Part shown: positions 1-7,872 of the stretch, one piece after another | How positions within the stretch are numbered: the stretch's first letter is position 1 | Layout: each line of letters starts with the position of its first letter | From: Pseudomonadota bacterium | GTDB lineage: Bacteria > Pseudomonadota > Alphaproteobacteria > Rhizobiales > Xanthobacteraceae | Assembly (NCBI GenBank): GCA_023451825.1 | Contig: JAEXYA010000059.1 | Span: 45,903 to 109,902, forward strand | Reading direction: 5' to 3' | Length of the DNA: 64,000 nucleotides | Notes under the pieces: model-generated | Databases searched by the model: none | The model's input: the letters and a program-made list of their open reading frames with translations, nothing else | Told to the model about the DNA's origin: nothing | Made by a program: the position numbers and the translations under genes

Positions 1-268
1 GAATCTCCGCCTGCACGTCCGTCAGTTTGTCCATCACGGTGGTGATGCCGACCTGATAGCCCTTCCGCAAGCCTGCCGCAGCACCCATCATCGATGCGCA
101 GACCAGGCAGTACTGGCAGAATTCGCTCGACCAGACCGCCATACTGTCGAAAATGTAGCGGCTGAAAACCTCCCACGGCACGATGATGGCGATCGCACCG
201 AGCGAGCAGATGGTCAGCCACTCCGCGAGGCGCACCAATGCGTCGCTCAATCTGGTAATTATGCTCAT
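1..268 (-). CDS. dctQ: TRAP transporter small permease, DctQ type (3' part outside window)
   Basis: This is the N-terminal 89 codons of a DctQ-family small membrane subunit of a tripartite ATP-independent periplasmic carboxylate transporter. The start ATG at 268 is the first possible one, because an in-frame TAA lies a few codons upstream. A hydrophobic helix (about residues 18-35) is followed by a second segment rich in small residues and then a basic loop (residues LRKGYQVG), the usual DctQ order. It lies 93 bases downstream of the dctP gene on the same strand. The gene for the large permease, DctM, would be expected past base 1. Family is clear, the substrate is inferred only from neighbours. 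Confidence 0.85.
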   Translation of the reverse strand, partial: MSIITRLSDALVRLAEWLTICSLGAIAIIVPWEVFSRYIFDSMAVWSSEFCQYCLVCASMMGAAAGLRKGYQVGITTVMDKLTDVQAEI

Positions 269-361
269 TAAGACCGTCCGGACAATTTATATACGAGGCG
301 CTCCACTGCCCGGCTCCATGGCCGGACAGCAGAGCCGTGACAACGCGGCCTCGCTGCGCGG

Positions 362-1342
362 CTATCGCGTATCGCGGATCGCCTCGATCTTCTCCTTGCC
401 GAACTGCTTGTCGAACTGCGCCATGGCTGGCGCCATCGCCTTGCGCCACGCTTCCTGATCCACATCGGCGACGATCGTGAATCCTTTGCTCTGCATATCC
501 TTGATGCGGCCGGCCTCCTGGTCGCGGTTGAGCTGGCGCTGGAACTGCGCGATTTCCTGCGCCGTCGCGAGGATGACGGCCTGGTCCGCTTTCGGAATAC
601 GCTGCCATTTCTGCAGGCTCATGATGAGCGGCGCGGGCGAATAGACGTGATTGGTCAGTGTCAGATACTTCTGCACTTCATAGATCTTGGAGGCATGGAT
701 CACGGCCACCGGATTTTCCTGGGCGTCGATGACCTTCTGCTGAAGCGCCGAATACACCTCGCCCCAAGCCATCGGCGTCGGATTGAGCCCGGCATCCTTG
801 AAAGCTGTCATGTGCACCTTGTTCTCCATCGTCCGGAGCTTGATGCCCTTGACGTCGTCAGGCGTCTTCGCTGGGCCCCGGTTGTTGGTCAGGTTGCGAA
901 ACCCGTTCTCCCAGAAGGCGAGGCCTTTCATGCCGTGTTTTTCGAGGTCGGTCAGCAGGCTCTGGCCGAACGCGCCGTCCAGCACCTTGTCGACATGCGC
1001 GGTGTCCCGGAACAGGAACGGAATGTCGAGAATGCCCATCGATGGACTGAAGTTGCCGACGGGGCCGGTGGAGCCGACATAGACGTCGATGGTGCCTTGC
1101 TGCAGCGCCTCGATCATCTCGCGCTCGCCCTTGGCGAGCTGGCTGTCGGTGAAGACCGTCGCCGTGATGCGGCCGTTGGTCCGTTCCTTCACGAGGTCAG
1201 CGAATTTTTGCGCGCCGACGCCGTAAGGGTGGGTGGCTGATTGCGTTGTCGAGATCTTGTATTTGGCGGTGAATTCCTGGGCCGACGCGGATGCGCTTAC
1301 AACCGCCGCGCAGAGCACCGCCACTGACATCAGTGCCTTCAT
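362..1342 (-). CDS. dctP: TRAP transporter substrate-binding protein, DctP family
   Basis: Periplasmic solute receptor of 326 aa for a TRAP transporter. The start at 1342 is chosen because AGGGGAGG lies about 8 bases upstream and the product begins with a Sec signal peptide of about 21 residues ending ASASA. The open frame continues upstream but only as a shadow of the preceding gene. The family signatures are present: the N-terminal mature segment with ATHPYGVGAQKFA, and the region KGIKLRTMEN, which carries the arginine that binds the ligand carboxylate in DctP proteins. It sits between the ApnO-like gene and dctQ, so D-apionate or a related branched sugar acid is the likely ligand (inference). 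Confidence 0.92.
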   Translation of the reverse strand: MKALMSVAVLCAAVVSASASAQEFTAKYKISTTQSATHPYGVGAQKFADLVKERTNGRITATVFTDSQLAKGEREMIEALQQGTIDVYVGSTGPVGNFSPSMGILDIPFLFRDTAHVDKVLDGAFGQSLLTDLEKHGMKGLAFWENGFRNLTNNRGPAKTPDDVKGIKLRTMENKVHMTAFKDAGLNPTPMAWGEVYSALQQKVIDAQENPVAVIHASKIYEVQKYLTLTNHVYSPAPLIMSLQKWQRIPKADQAVILATAQEIAQFQRQLNRDQEAGRIKDMQSKGFTIVADVDQEAWRKAMAPAMAQFDKQFGKEKIEAIRDTR

Positions 1343-1368
1343 GATCAATCCTCCCCTTTGTTCGATTG

Positions 1369-1385
1369 CCGGCGCTTGTCGCCGG
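1369..1385 (-). promoter_or_regulatory. Hairpin between the ApnO-like gene and dctP
   Basis: In the 107 bases between the two genes, CCGGCG and CGCCGG form a 6-bp stem around a 5-base loop, just upstream of the dctP ribosome binding site. There is no T tract. It could set the higher expression of the binding protein through mRNA processing or stability. This is a structural observation only. Confidence 0.3.
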
Positions 1386-1449
1386 ATGCTCGCTTGCAGG
1401 CTTTGCCGCCCGTCTTGAGCTTGTTGTCGAACGACCGACGCCCGATCCG

Positions 1450-2277
1450 CTAGGTGATGCGCCGAACGCTTGCGATGATCTCTTCGGGCTCGAACAGGCT
1501 CTTCCAGCCCGGTCTCAAAATGGTCTCCTTGCCGAACACGATCGCCTTGTTGCAGGCATCCGAGAACACGCCGTTGACTTCCTCGAACGTCACCGCGGCC
1601 AGAATATTGAGATGACCGAGCAGGAAGTCGCGGGCGGCGACCCGCGGTACGCCGCGGGAGACCGCCTCGTCCATCGCCTCGCGCATAGCGTCGAGCAGCG
1701 TGGCGCACACCGTTTCTGACAGGCCCGGTTCAAGGATCGCCATCTGCTCAACGCTGACGCGATGCGAGCGCATCACCGGCGCCCACATCGCCCGCGCCAC
1801 GCGCTCGCCGACGTCGTAATGCGCCTCGGGTCCTTGCATCAGCGCATTGACGATGTGCTGCTTGGCCGCGATCCCGCCGAAATGGTCCGCCTTGGCTGCG
1901 GGATCCACCTCGTCATTGAAGATTGGCGGATGGCACGGATGGGTCACGAAATAGGTGATGTCGTCACGTTGCGGCAGATGCCCGGCATAGGGCGCCGCTG
2001 CGTCGAGGATGACGACGATGGTTCCGGGCGCGAGTTGCGGCAACAGGTCCCGCGCCACAGCCCCAACCGCCGTGTCTGGGACCGCGAGGATCACGACGTC
2101 GGCGCCGTCGATGGCAGCGCCCTGCTCAAGACACGCTGCGCCGAGCACTTCCTGGACGCGCGCACGGCCGGCCTCGCTCACTTCGACATAGCGCATGTCG
2201 AATTCCGTGGTGGCGAGATTGCGGCCTACCCGAATGCCCATTTTGCCGCCGGCACCAATCAGCGCAATGCGCGTCAT
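1450..2277 (-). CDS. apnO: NAD-dependent oxidoisomerase/dehydrogenase, probable D-apionate oxidoisomerase (ApnO-like)
   Basis: A 275-aa NAD(P)-binding protein. The N-terminus MTRIALIGAGGKMG is a Rossmann nucleotide-binding motif, and the C-terminal half is the helical domain found in phosphogluconate-dehydrogenase-like proteins, with THPCHPP near residue 115. The start at 2277 is supported by GGGAGG five bases upstream; a start 39 bases earlier is possible but lacks a good site. In the known D-apionate pathway ApnO oxidises and rearranges D-apionate to 3-oxo-isoapionate. Here the gene is divergent from an OiaX/OiaK pair that would use that product and lies upstream of a TRAP transporter. The assignment rests on family resemblance recalled from knowledge plus context, so the reaction is inference. 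Confidence 0.65.
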   Translation of the reverse strand: MTRIALIGAGGKMGIRVGRNLATTEFDMRYVEVSEAGRARVQEVLGAACLEQGAAIDGADVVILAVPDTAVGAVARDLLPQLAPGTIVVILDAAAPYAGHLPQRDDITYFVTHPCHPPIFNDEVDPAAKADHFGGIAAKQHIVNALMQGPEAHYDVGERVARAMWAPVMRSHRVSVEQMAILEPGLSETVCATLLDAMREAMDEAVSRGVPRVAARDFLLGHLNILAAVTFEEVNGVFSDACNKAIVFGKETILRPGWKSLFEPEEIIASVRRIT

Positions 2278-2371
2278 CTCACCCTCCCGAATTAACTGGT
2301 ATGATGAGTTGACCATGGCGCCACTTTGGGTGTCAAATTAATTCAAGAACCAGCCGAAGGTGATTTGATTG
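2278..2371. promoter_or_regulatory. Divergent promoter region with inverted repeat TGGT-N11-ACCA
   Basis: The 94-base gap between the ApnO-like gene and the RuBisCO-like gene must hold both promoters. Bases 2297-2315 form TGGT-N11-ACCA. GntR proteins of the FCD/FadR group often bind TGGT/ACCA half-sites, and such a regulator is encoded at 5006-5746. The octamer GTTGACCA at 2308-2315 recurs at 6779-6786 ahead of the second TRAP operon. This is a candidate operator only. Confidence 0.3.
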
Positions 2372-3631
2372 ATGTCGACATCCACGCGTATCGAAGCTGA
2401 CTATTGGCTGGAGACGCCCGGCGATCCGCGCCGGACGGCAGAGGTCATGGCCGGCGAGCAGTCCAGCGGCACGTTCCTCGCCGTTCCCGGCGAGACGCCG
2501 GAACTGATGCAGCGCGCGGCGGCGCGAGTGGAGCGGCTCGACCTGCTGGACAGTTCGGCGCAGCCGTCCCTGCCCGGCGCTGCGGCCAGGTCGTCCGGCC
2601 AGGTTTATCGACGCGCCCATGTCACGCTGTCCTGGCCCATTGATACAATCGGCCCATCCCTGCCGAACCTAGTCGCGACCGTGGCGGGCAATCTTTTCGA
2701 GCTAGCGCAGGTGAGTGGCTTGCGCATTCTGGATATCCGGATGCCCGGCATATTCGCCGACGCCTATCCGGGGCCGGCCTTCGGCATCGCCGGCACGCGC
2801 CGTCTGGCCGGCGTCCCCGACGGTCCGCTGATCGGAACTATCGTCAAGCCCAGCGTCGGCTTCGGTGCTGCGGAAACCGCGGCGCTGGTGGAGACGCTCT
2901 GCCAGGCCGGCATCGATTTCATCAAGGACGACGAACTGCAATCCGACGGACCGCTCTGCCCGTTCGAGGACCGTGTCGATGCTGTCATGCGCGTGATCAA
3001 TGCGGCGGCCGACAAGACCGGCCGCAAGACCATGTTCGCATTCAATCTCACGGGCGAGCTGGACCAGATGCGCCGGCGGCACGACTACGTTTTGCGGGCG
3101 GGCGGCACCTGCGTGATGGCCAGTCTCAATTCAGTTGGCCTGGTCGGCATGATCGAATTGCGCCGGTTCAGCCAGTTGCCCATTCACGGTCACCGCAATG
3201 GCTGGGGCTATCTGTCGCGCAGTCCGGCACTCGGGTGGGAATTCACGGCCTGGCACAAATTATGGCGGCTGGCCGGCGCGGATCATCTGCATGTCAACGG
3301 ACTCGCCAACAAGTTCAGCGAAGCCGACGCCAGCGTGATCGCCTCGGCAAAGGCCTGCCTGGCGCCATTATTCGCGGACCGGAGCTTGCCGATCATGCCC
3401 GTATTCTCGTCGGGACAGACGATCCGCCAGCCCCATGACACCTACCGCGCGATCGGGACCACCGACCTCATCTACGCCGCGGGCGGCGGCATCATTGCCC
3501 ATCCGGATGGGCCGTCCGCAGGCGTCACGGCACTGCGCGAGGCATGGTCGGCGGCCGTCGCGGGCGTCTCGCTCGACGAGCACGCCAAACAACATCCCGC
3601 GCTCGCGGCAGCCATGGCGCGCTATCCATGA
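2372..3631 (+). CDS. oiaX: RuBisCO-like protein, probable 3-oxo-isoapionate-4-phosphate transcarboxylase/hydrolase
   Basis: A 419-aa form-IV type RuBisCO-like protein. The large-subunit barrel signatures are present: GTIVKPSVG (Lys159, equivalent to RuBisCO Lys175) and DFIKDDE (Lys185, Asp187, Glu188, the carbamylated lysine and metal ligands). A lysine in the loop-6 position (HVNGLANKF, Lys314) is also kept, which many RLPs lack. The start is ATG 2372, immediately after a TTG, with GAAGGTGA 9 to 16 bases upstream. It overlaps the DUF1537 kinase gene by 4 bases (ATGA). The pair RLP plus DUF1537 kinase matches OiaX plus OiaK, where OiaX yields 3-phosphoglycerate and glycolate. It is not expected to fix CO2; other RLP functions, such as the methionine salvage ones, fit the context poorly. 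Confidence 0.8.
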   Translation: MSTSTRIEADYWLETPGDPRRTAEVMAGEQSSGTFLAVPGETPELMQRAAARVERLDLLDSSAQPSLPGAAARSSGQVYRRAHVTLSWPIDTIGPSLPNLVATVAGNLFELAQVSGLRILDIRMPGIFADAYPGPAFGIAGTRRLAGVPDGPLIGTIVKPSVGFGAAETAALVETLCQAGIDFIKDDELQSDGPLCPFEDRVDAVMRVINAAADKTGRKTMFAFNLTGELDQMRRRHDYVLRAGGTCVMASLNSVGLVGMIELRRFSQLPIHGHRNGWGYLSRSPALGWEFTAWHKLWRLAGADHLHVNGLANKFSEADASVIASAKACLAPLFADRSLPIMPVFSSGQTIRQPHDTYRAIGTTDLIYAAGGGIIAHPDGPSAGVTALREAWSAAVAGVSLDEHAKQHPALAAAMARYP

Positions 3632-4998
3632 GCGCGCTCCCGACCGGGCCGCTTGTGGCCTATTACGGCGACGACTTCACCGGATCGGCCGCCGTCATGG
3701 AGGTCATGACCTGCGCCGGACTGGACTCGGTGATGTTTCTCGACGTGCCGACGCCCGAGCGGCTTGCGGCTTTCCGGGATCGGCGCTGCATCGGCATCGC
3801 TGGCGTTGCCCGCTCGAAGTCGCCGGACTGGATGGCCGACCACCTGCCCCGGATCTATGCCGCGCTGCTGGCGATCGATGCACCACTGCTGCACTACAAG
3901 GTCTGCTCCACATTCGATTCCGCGCCTCATATCGGTTCGATCGGCAAGGCGATCGATTTGGGAGCCGAAGCCATTCCCGCGCGCTTCGTACCGCTAGTGG
4001 TCGCGGCGCCGGCGCTGCATCGCTATCAGCTATTCGGCAACCTGTTTGCAGCTGCTGACGGTGCCGGACACCGGCTGGACCGGCATCCCACGATGTCCCG
4101 CCATCCGGTGACGCCGATGGATGAAGCCGACATCACCCGTCATCTCGCCAAGCAGACGAGGCGACCGGTCCGCCTCGTGGACCTGATGGCCCTGCGGCGA
4201 ACGGATGATCCGCTGCCGCTGGCCGGCGCCGAGTCTCTTGCGCCCGTTCTTGCCATCGACGTCGTCGATGACAGCAGCCAGGCTGCAGCCGGGCGCCTGA
4301 TTTGGCGCAACCGATCGGATTGCCGTTTTGTCGCGGGATCGCAGGGCGTCGAATATGCGTTGGTCGCGCATTGGCGAGCGGACGGGCTGCTATCCGAAAC
4401 CTCGATCAGCCCGCGCGCGGCGCCTGTCGATCGCATCGCCGTGGTGTCCGGATCGTGCTCGCCTGTCACGGCGGAGCAGATTGCTCATGCCGAGACGCGG
4501 GGATTTGCAGCACTCGCGCTCGATGTCGTCCGCGCGGTCGATCCGGACGCATGGCAGCGCGAATGCATGCGGGTCGCGGCGGCAGCTGTCGATCTGATCG
4601 ATCAGGGCCATTCGCCCCTGGTCCATACCGCTCGCGGCCCCAACGATGCCGCGGTGGCCGCCCTCGGCAATGCATGCCGGAGCGCAGGACGCGATATGGC
4701 AGCGGTCAATGAGGCGATCGGTGCAGGGCTCGGCAGTATCCTCGATCATATCCTGGCGCGCACGCGGATCTCGCGCGCGCTGATCGCCGGTGGCGATACG
4801 TCCGGTCATGCCACCCTCATGCTCGGCGTCGATGCTCTGTCGGTCATCGCAGAAATTGCACCCGGCTCACCGCTGTGCCGCGCTTACGCGGAAGACAGCG
4901 CGCGCGACGGCTTGGAACTGGCGCTCAAGGGTGGGCAGATCGGCAATCCCGATTACTTCTCGGCCGTGCGGGCCGGCGGCTCACTTGCATCGGCCTGA
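3628..4998 (+). CDS. oiaK: DUF1537 four-carbon acid sugar kinase, probable 3-oxo-isoapionate kinase
   Basis: A 456-aa member of the DUF1537 kinase family. The N-terminal substrate-binding domain opens with YYGDDFTGSAA, and the C-terminal nucleotide-binding domain carries the glycine-rich GGDTSGHATL near residue 390. The start at 3628 is set by a 4-base overlap with the RuBisCO-like gene, which implies translational coupling. Family members phosphorylate threonate, erythronate and 3-oxo-isoapionate. Pairing with an RLP and no aldolase or isomerase nearby favours 3-oxo-isoapionate. It ends 7 bases before the stop of the convergent GntR gene, so little room exists for a terminator. Confidence 0.8.
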   Translation: MSALPTGPLVAYYGDDFTGSAAVMEVMTCAGLDSVMFLDVPTPERLAAFRDRRCIGIAGVARSKSPDWMADHLPRIYAALLAIDAPLLHYKVCSTFDSAPHIGSIGKAIDLGAEAIPARFVPLVVAAPALHRYQLFGNLFAAADGAGHRLDRHPTMSRHPVTPMDEADITRHLAKQTRRPVRLVDLMALRRTDDPLPLAGAESLAPVLAIDVVDDSSQAAAGRLIWRNRSDCRFVAGSQGVEYALVAHWRADGLLSETSISPRAAPVDRIAVVSGSCSPVTAEQIAHAETRGFAALALDVVRAVDPDAWQRECMRVAAAAVDLIDQGHSPLVHTARGPNDAAVAALGNACRSAGRDMAAVNEAIGAGLGSILDHILARTRISRALIAGGDTSGHATLMLGVDALSVIAEIAPGSPLCRAYAEDSARDGLELALKGGQIGNPDYFSAVRAGGSLASA

Positions 4999-5005
4999 TG
5001 CACCG

Positions 5006-5746
5006 CTATTTGCGTTTCTTCACTGGCGTTGCCCCGATCTGCGCATACAGCTTGTTGGCGCGATTGAGATGCGCCGTCATCGCCTTCGCCGCACGTTTGG
5101 GATCATGCTTGCGGATTGCCTTGCAGATCTCGCGATGCTCGGAAATCGTGAGGTGCTCGACGCCGGGCGCCCTGACCAGATCGCGATAGAACTTCGACAG
5201 CCATTCCAGCATCGCCTGCGACACCGCTACGTAGATGGGATTTCCCGACATGGCGGCGATGGTGCGGTGAAAGATCATGTCCTTGGCGAGAAACATCTCG
5301 ACGTCGTCGAGATGCGCGGCCTGATCGTCGATCGCAGCGTCGAGGCGTTCGATATCCGCGGCCGTGGCATTGCGGGCGGCCATCTCGACCATTCCCACCT
5401 CGAAAAACAGCCGGGCCTGTTTCAAGTCCTCGAGCGTTTGCGGCGACGTGACGAGAACATGCTGCGCGGTCACGCCGATCTGGTCGATCACGGTGCGCGC
5501 GGTCGGCTTGGCGACGCTGGCGCGCTCGCCATGGGCGATGGTGATGACGCCCATGCGCTGCAGGGTCTGCAACGCTTCGCGGATGGCGGACCGGCCGACG
5601 CCGAATCGATCGGTCAATGCGCGTTCCGAAGGGAGCTTGCTATCGGGCGGGTATACACCGCTCCGGATCTCGCTCAGCAACCGCTCGACGATTGAATCAG
5701 CTAGCTTGCGGCGAGGTATCTCTTCGCGATGCTCCATATCGGCCAT
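5006..5746 (-). CDS. GntR-family transcriptional regulator, FCD (FadR/NanR) subfamily
   Basis: A 246-aa regulator. Residues about 12-80 form a winged helix (DKLPSERAL-type motif seen as SKLPSERALTDRFGVGRSAIREAL). The C-terminal FCD domain has the metal-ligand pattern of the family: Asp/His in DMIFHRTIA, then EHREI and TAHLNRA. The start at 5746 is preceded by GGGAGG. It is downstream of an SDR gene on the same strand with 88 bases between them, and converges on the oiaK-like gene. It is the obvious candidate to control the apionate-type genes, the second TRAP operon, or both. FCD regulators are usually released by a sugar acid or organic acid ligand. Confidence 0.93.
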   Translation of the reverse strand: MADMEHREEIPRRKLADSIVERLLSEIRSGVYPPDSKLPSERALTDRFGVGRSAIREALQTLQRMGVITIAHGERASVAKPTARTVIDQIGVTAQHVLVTSPQTLEDLKQARLFFEVGMVEMAARNATAADIERLDAAIDDQAAHLDDVEMFLAKDMIFHRTIAAMSGNPIYVAVSQAMLEWLSKFYRDLVRAPGVEHLTISEHREICKAIRKHDPKRAAKAMTAHLNRANKLYAQIGATPVKKRK

Positions 5747-5834
5747 GTTGCCTCCCTCGAAGCGCCACCGTTACCAGCCCACTTCAACGAAATGAAGCGT
5801 CCGGTTCTGCATGTTCTGCATGCGAGGTGCGGGT

Positions 5835-6623
5835 TCAAGCCGGATATTTCGGCAGCAATCCATGCGCAGCAAAGCCGCCGTCTACGTTCAGCACGTGACC
5901 GGTCACGAAGCTCGACTTGCTGTCATCCAGCAGGAACATCGCGGCGCCCGCGACCTCGGCCGGCTCGGCATAACGCCGCTGCGGCACCACCTGCATCCAG
6001 GCTGCGCGGGTCTCGGCGGTGTGCATTTCCTGGACCATGGGCGTCTCGAACGGTCCGGGCGCGATGGCGTTGACGCGGATTTTCAGCGGCGCCAGTTCGG
6101 CGGCCATCACCTGGGTCAGCGTGATGACGCCGCCCTTGGACGCGCCATAGGCCGAGCGCTCGATATTGCCGCGAATGCCGGATACCGACGCCACATTGAC
6201 GATGGCGCCGCCGCCGTGAGCCTTCATCATGCGCGCGGCTTCCTTGGCCACGGCGAAGGTGCCGACCAGATTGATGTCCAGGATCTCGCGGAACAGCTTC
6301 ACGGAGGTCTCGAAGAACGGCACCTGGCGGCCGATTCCCGCAGAATTCACGAGGCCGCGGACCGGGCCGAACCCAGTCTCGCAGTCCTTCAGACCGGCGA
6401 TTACGGCGTCCTCATCGGCGACGTCCATCACGACCGTGCGGGTCACGCCGGGCTTGATGGCATCAACCTGGGCTTTGGCGGCATTCAGGGCGGGCTGGGT
6501 GAGGTCGGCGAGGAGGACCTTCCACCCCTCACCTACGGCTGCTTTCGCGATCGCCAGCCCGATTCCCGACGCGCCGCCGGTGATGATGGCGACGCCCAAG
6601 TCCTTATTTTGGTCCTTGTTCAT
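5835..6623 (-). CDS. Short-chain dehydrogenase/reductase (SDR), substrate unknown
   Basis: A 262-aa classical SDR. The cofactor motif TGGASGIG is near residue 15, the NSAG motif follows at about 90, and the catalytic serine and YGASK lie at about 145 to 165. The acidic residue after the second strand (LADLT) favours NAD over NADP. The start at 6623 is chosen over an upstream ATG at 6695 because GTGAGGAAAA precedes it. It is divergent from the second TRAP operon and probably cotranscribed with the GntR gene. It may oxidise the compound that this TRAP system imports; nothing in the sequence identifies it. Confidence 0.9.
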   Translation of the reverse strand: MNKDQNKDLGVAIITGGASGIGLAIAKAAVGEGWKVLLADLTQPALNAAKAQVDAIKPGVTRTVVMDVADEDAVIAGLKDCETGFGPVRGLVNSAGIGRQVPFFETSVKLFREILDINLVGTFAVAKEAARMMKAHGGGAIVNVASVSGIRGNIERSAYGASKGGVITLTQVMAAELAPLKIRVNAIAPGPFETPMVQEMHTAETRAAWMQVVPQRRYAEPAEVAGAAMFLLDDSKSSFVTGHVLNVDGGFAAHGLLPKYPA

Positions 6624-6843
6624 GGGTGTTTTCCTCACTTTTCGTGCGGCAGACTTGCGGCCGCGCAGCGTCATTCTTGCGGCACTGCTTTCCACGACAG
6701 CCGGATGAAGTCGAGCCCGTCACAGGTCCATCCGCCTTTGGTCTGAACCGAAAAGGCTTGACCGGACTGCTGCGACATGTTGACCAAACAACGGGCTCTT
6801 CGACATCACAAAAGCAAACGAAGACGCGGCAGGGAGAAACAAA
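6624..6843. promoter_or_regulatory. Divergent regulatory region between SDR and dctP
   Basis: This 220-base gap separates divergent transcription units. It contains GTTG-ACCAAA-CAAC at 6779-6792, an inverted repeat that includes the octamer GTTGACCA also present at 2308-2315. A strong ribosome binding site (GGCAGGGAGAAA) lies before dctP. The repeat is a candidate operator for the GntR regulator at 5006-5746. Confidence 0.3.
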
Positions 6844-7863
6844 ATGACGATTTCACGCCGGACATTGTTGAAGGCATCGGCCGCTGCGACCGCCATGGGC
6901 GGCATCGGCATGCCGCTGGTGGCGCGCGCGCAGCAGGCCGAGTTTGTCTACAAATATGCGAACAATCTGCCGGATACGCATCCGCTCAATGTTCGCGCCC
7001 GCGAAATGTCGGCGGCGATCAAGACGGAGACGGGTGGCAAGGTCGATCTGCAGGTGTTTCCGAACAACCAACTCGGCTCGGACACCGATATGCTCAGCCA
7101 GATCCGTTCGGGCGGCGTCGAGTTCTTCACGCTGTCGGGCCTGATCCTCGCGACGTTGGTGCCGGCGGCATCGATCAACGGCATCGGCTTCGCGTTCCCG
7201 GATTACGAGACCGTGTGGAAGGCCATGGATGGCGATCTCGGCGCCTATGTGCGCGGCGAGATCACCAAGGCCAATCTCGTGGTCATGGACAAGATCTGGG
7301 ACAACGGATTCCGCCAGACCACCTCGTCCACGCGGCCGATCAACGGGCCTGAGGATCTCAAAGGCTTCAAGATACGCGTGCCGGTCTCGCCGCTGTGGAC
7401 CTCGATGTACAAGGCGTTCGACTCGGCGCCCGCTTCGATCAATTTCAGCGAAGTCTATTCGGCGCTGCAGACCCGGGTGGTCGAGGGCCAGGAGAATCCG
7501 CTGGCGCTGATCTCCACGGCAAAACTGTATGAAGTGCAAAAATACTGCTCGATGACCAACCACATGTGGGACGGCTTCTGGTTCCTGGCCAATCGCCGCG
7601 CCTGGGAGCGCCTGCCCGCCAATCTGCGCGAGATCGTTGCGAAGAACATCAACGCCGCCGCCGTCAAGGAGCGCGAGGACACCGCCAAGCTGAACGCCAC
7701 CGTACGTGAGGAGCTGCTGGCCAAGGGCCTGATCTTCAATCAGCCGAAGGTCGAGCCGTTCCGCGACAAGCTGCGTTCGGCCGGTTTCTACGCGGAATGG
7801 AAGGGCAAATATGGCGACCAGGCGTGGTCGCTGCTCGAAAAGTCCGTCGGCAAGCTGGCCTAA
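6844..7863 (+). CDS. dctP: TRAP transporter substrate-binding protein, DctP family, Tat-exported
   Basis: A 339-aa periplasmic receptor. The signal peptide of about 29 residues holds a twin-arginine motif (SRRTLLK) and ends ARA, so export in folded form by Tat is likely. The mature protein has the DctP layout, with the carboxylate-binding arginine expected in GFKIRVP and the conserved EVYSALQTRVVEGQENP segment. It is only moderately like the dctP product at 362-1342, so a different ligand is likely. The stop is 9 bases before the fused permease gene. A strong AGGGAGA site precedes the ATG. Confidence 0.93.
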   Translation: MTISRRTLLKASAAATAMGGIGMPLVARAQQAEFVYKYANNLPDTHPLNVRAREMSAAIKTETGGKVDLQVFPNNQLGSDTDMLSQIRSGGVEFFTLSGLILATLVPAASINGIGFAFPDYETVWKAMDGDLGAYVRGEITKANLVVMDKIWDNGFRQTTSSTRPINGPEDLKGFKIRVPVSPLWTSMYKAFDSAPASINFSEVYSALQTRVVEGQENPLALISTAKLYEVQKYCSMTNHMWDGFWFLANRRAWERLPANLREIVAKNINAAAVKEREDTAKLNATVREELLAKGLIFNQPKVEPFRDKLRSAGFYAEWKGKYGDQAWSLLEKSVGKLA

Positions 7864-7872
7864 GCGCGCGCC

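Noticed and set aside
3544..3627. Earlier start for the DUF1537 kinase
   Set aside because: The extra 28 residues are Arg-rich and lie inside the RuBisCO-like gene; the family start at 3628 fits the ATGA overlap.
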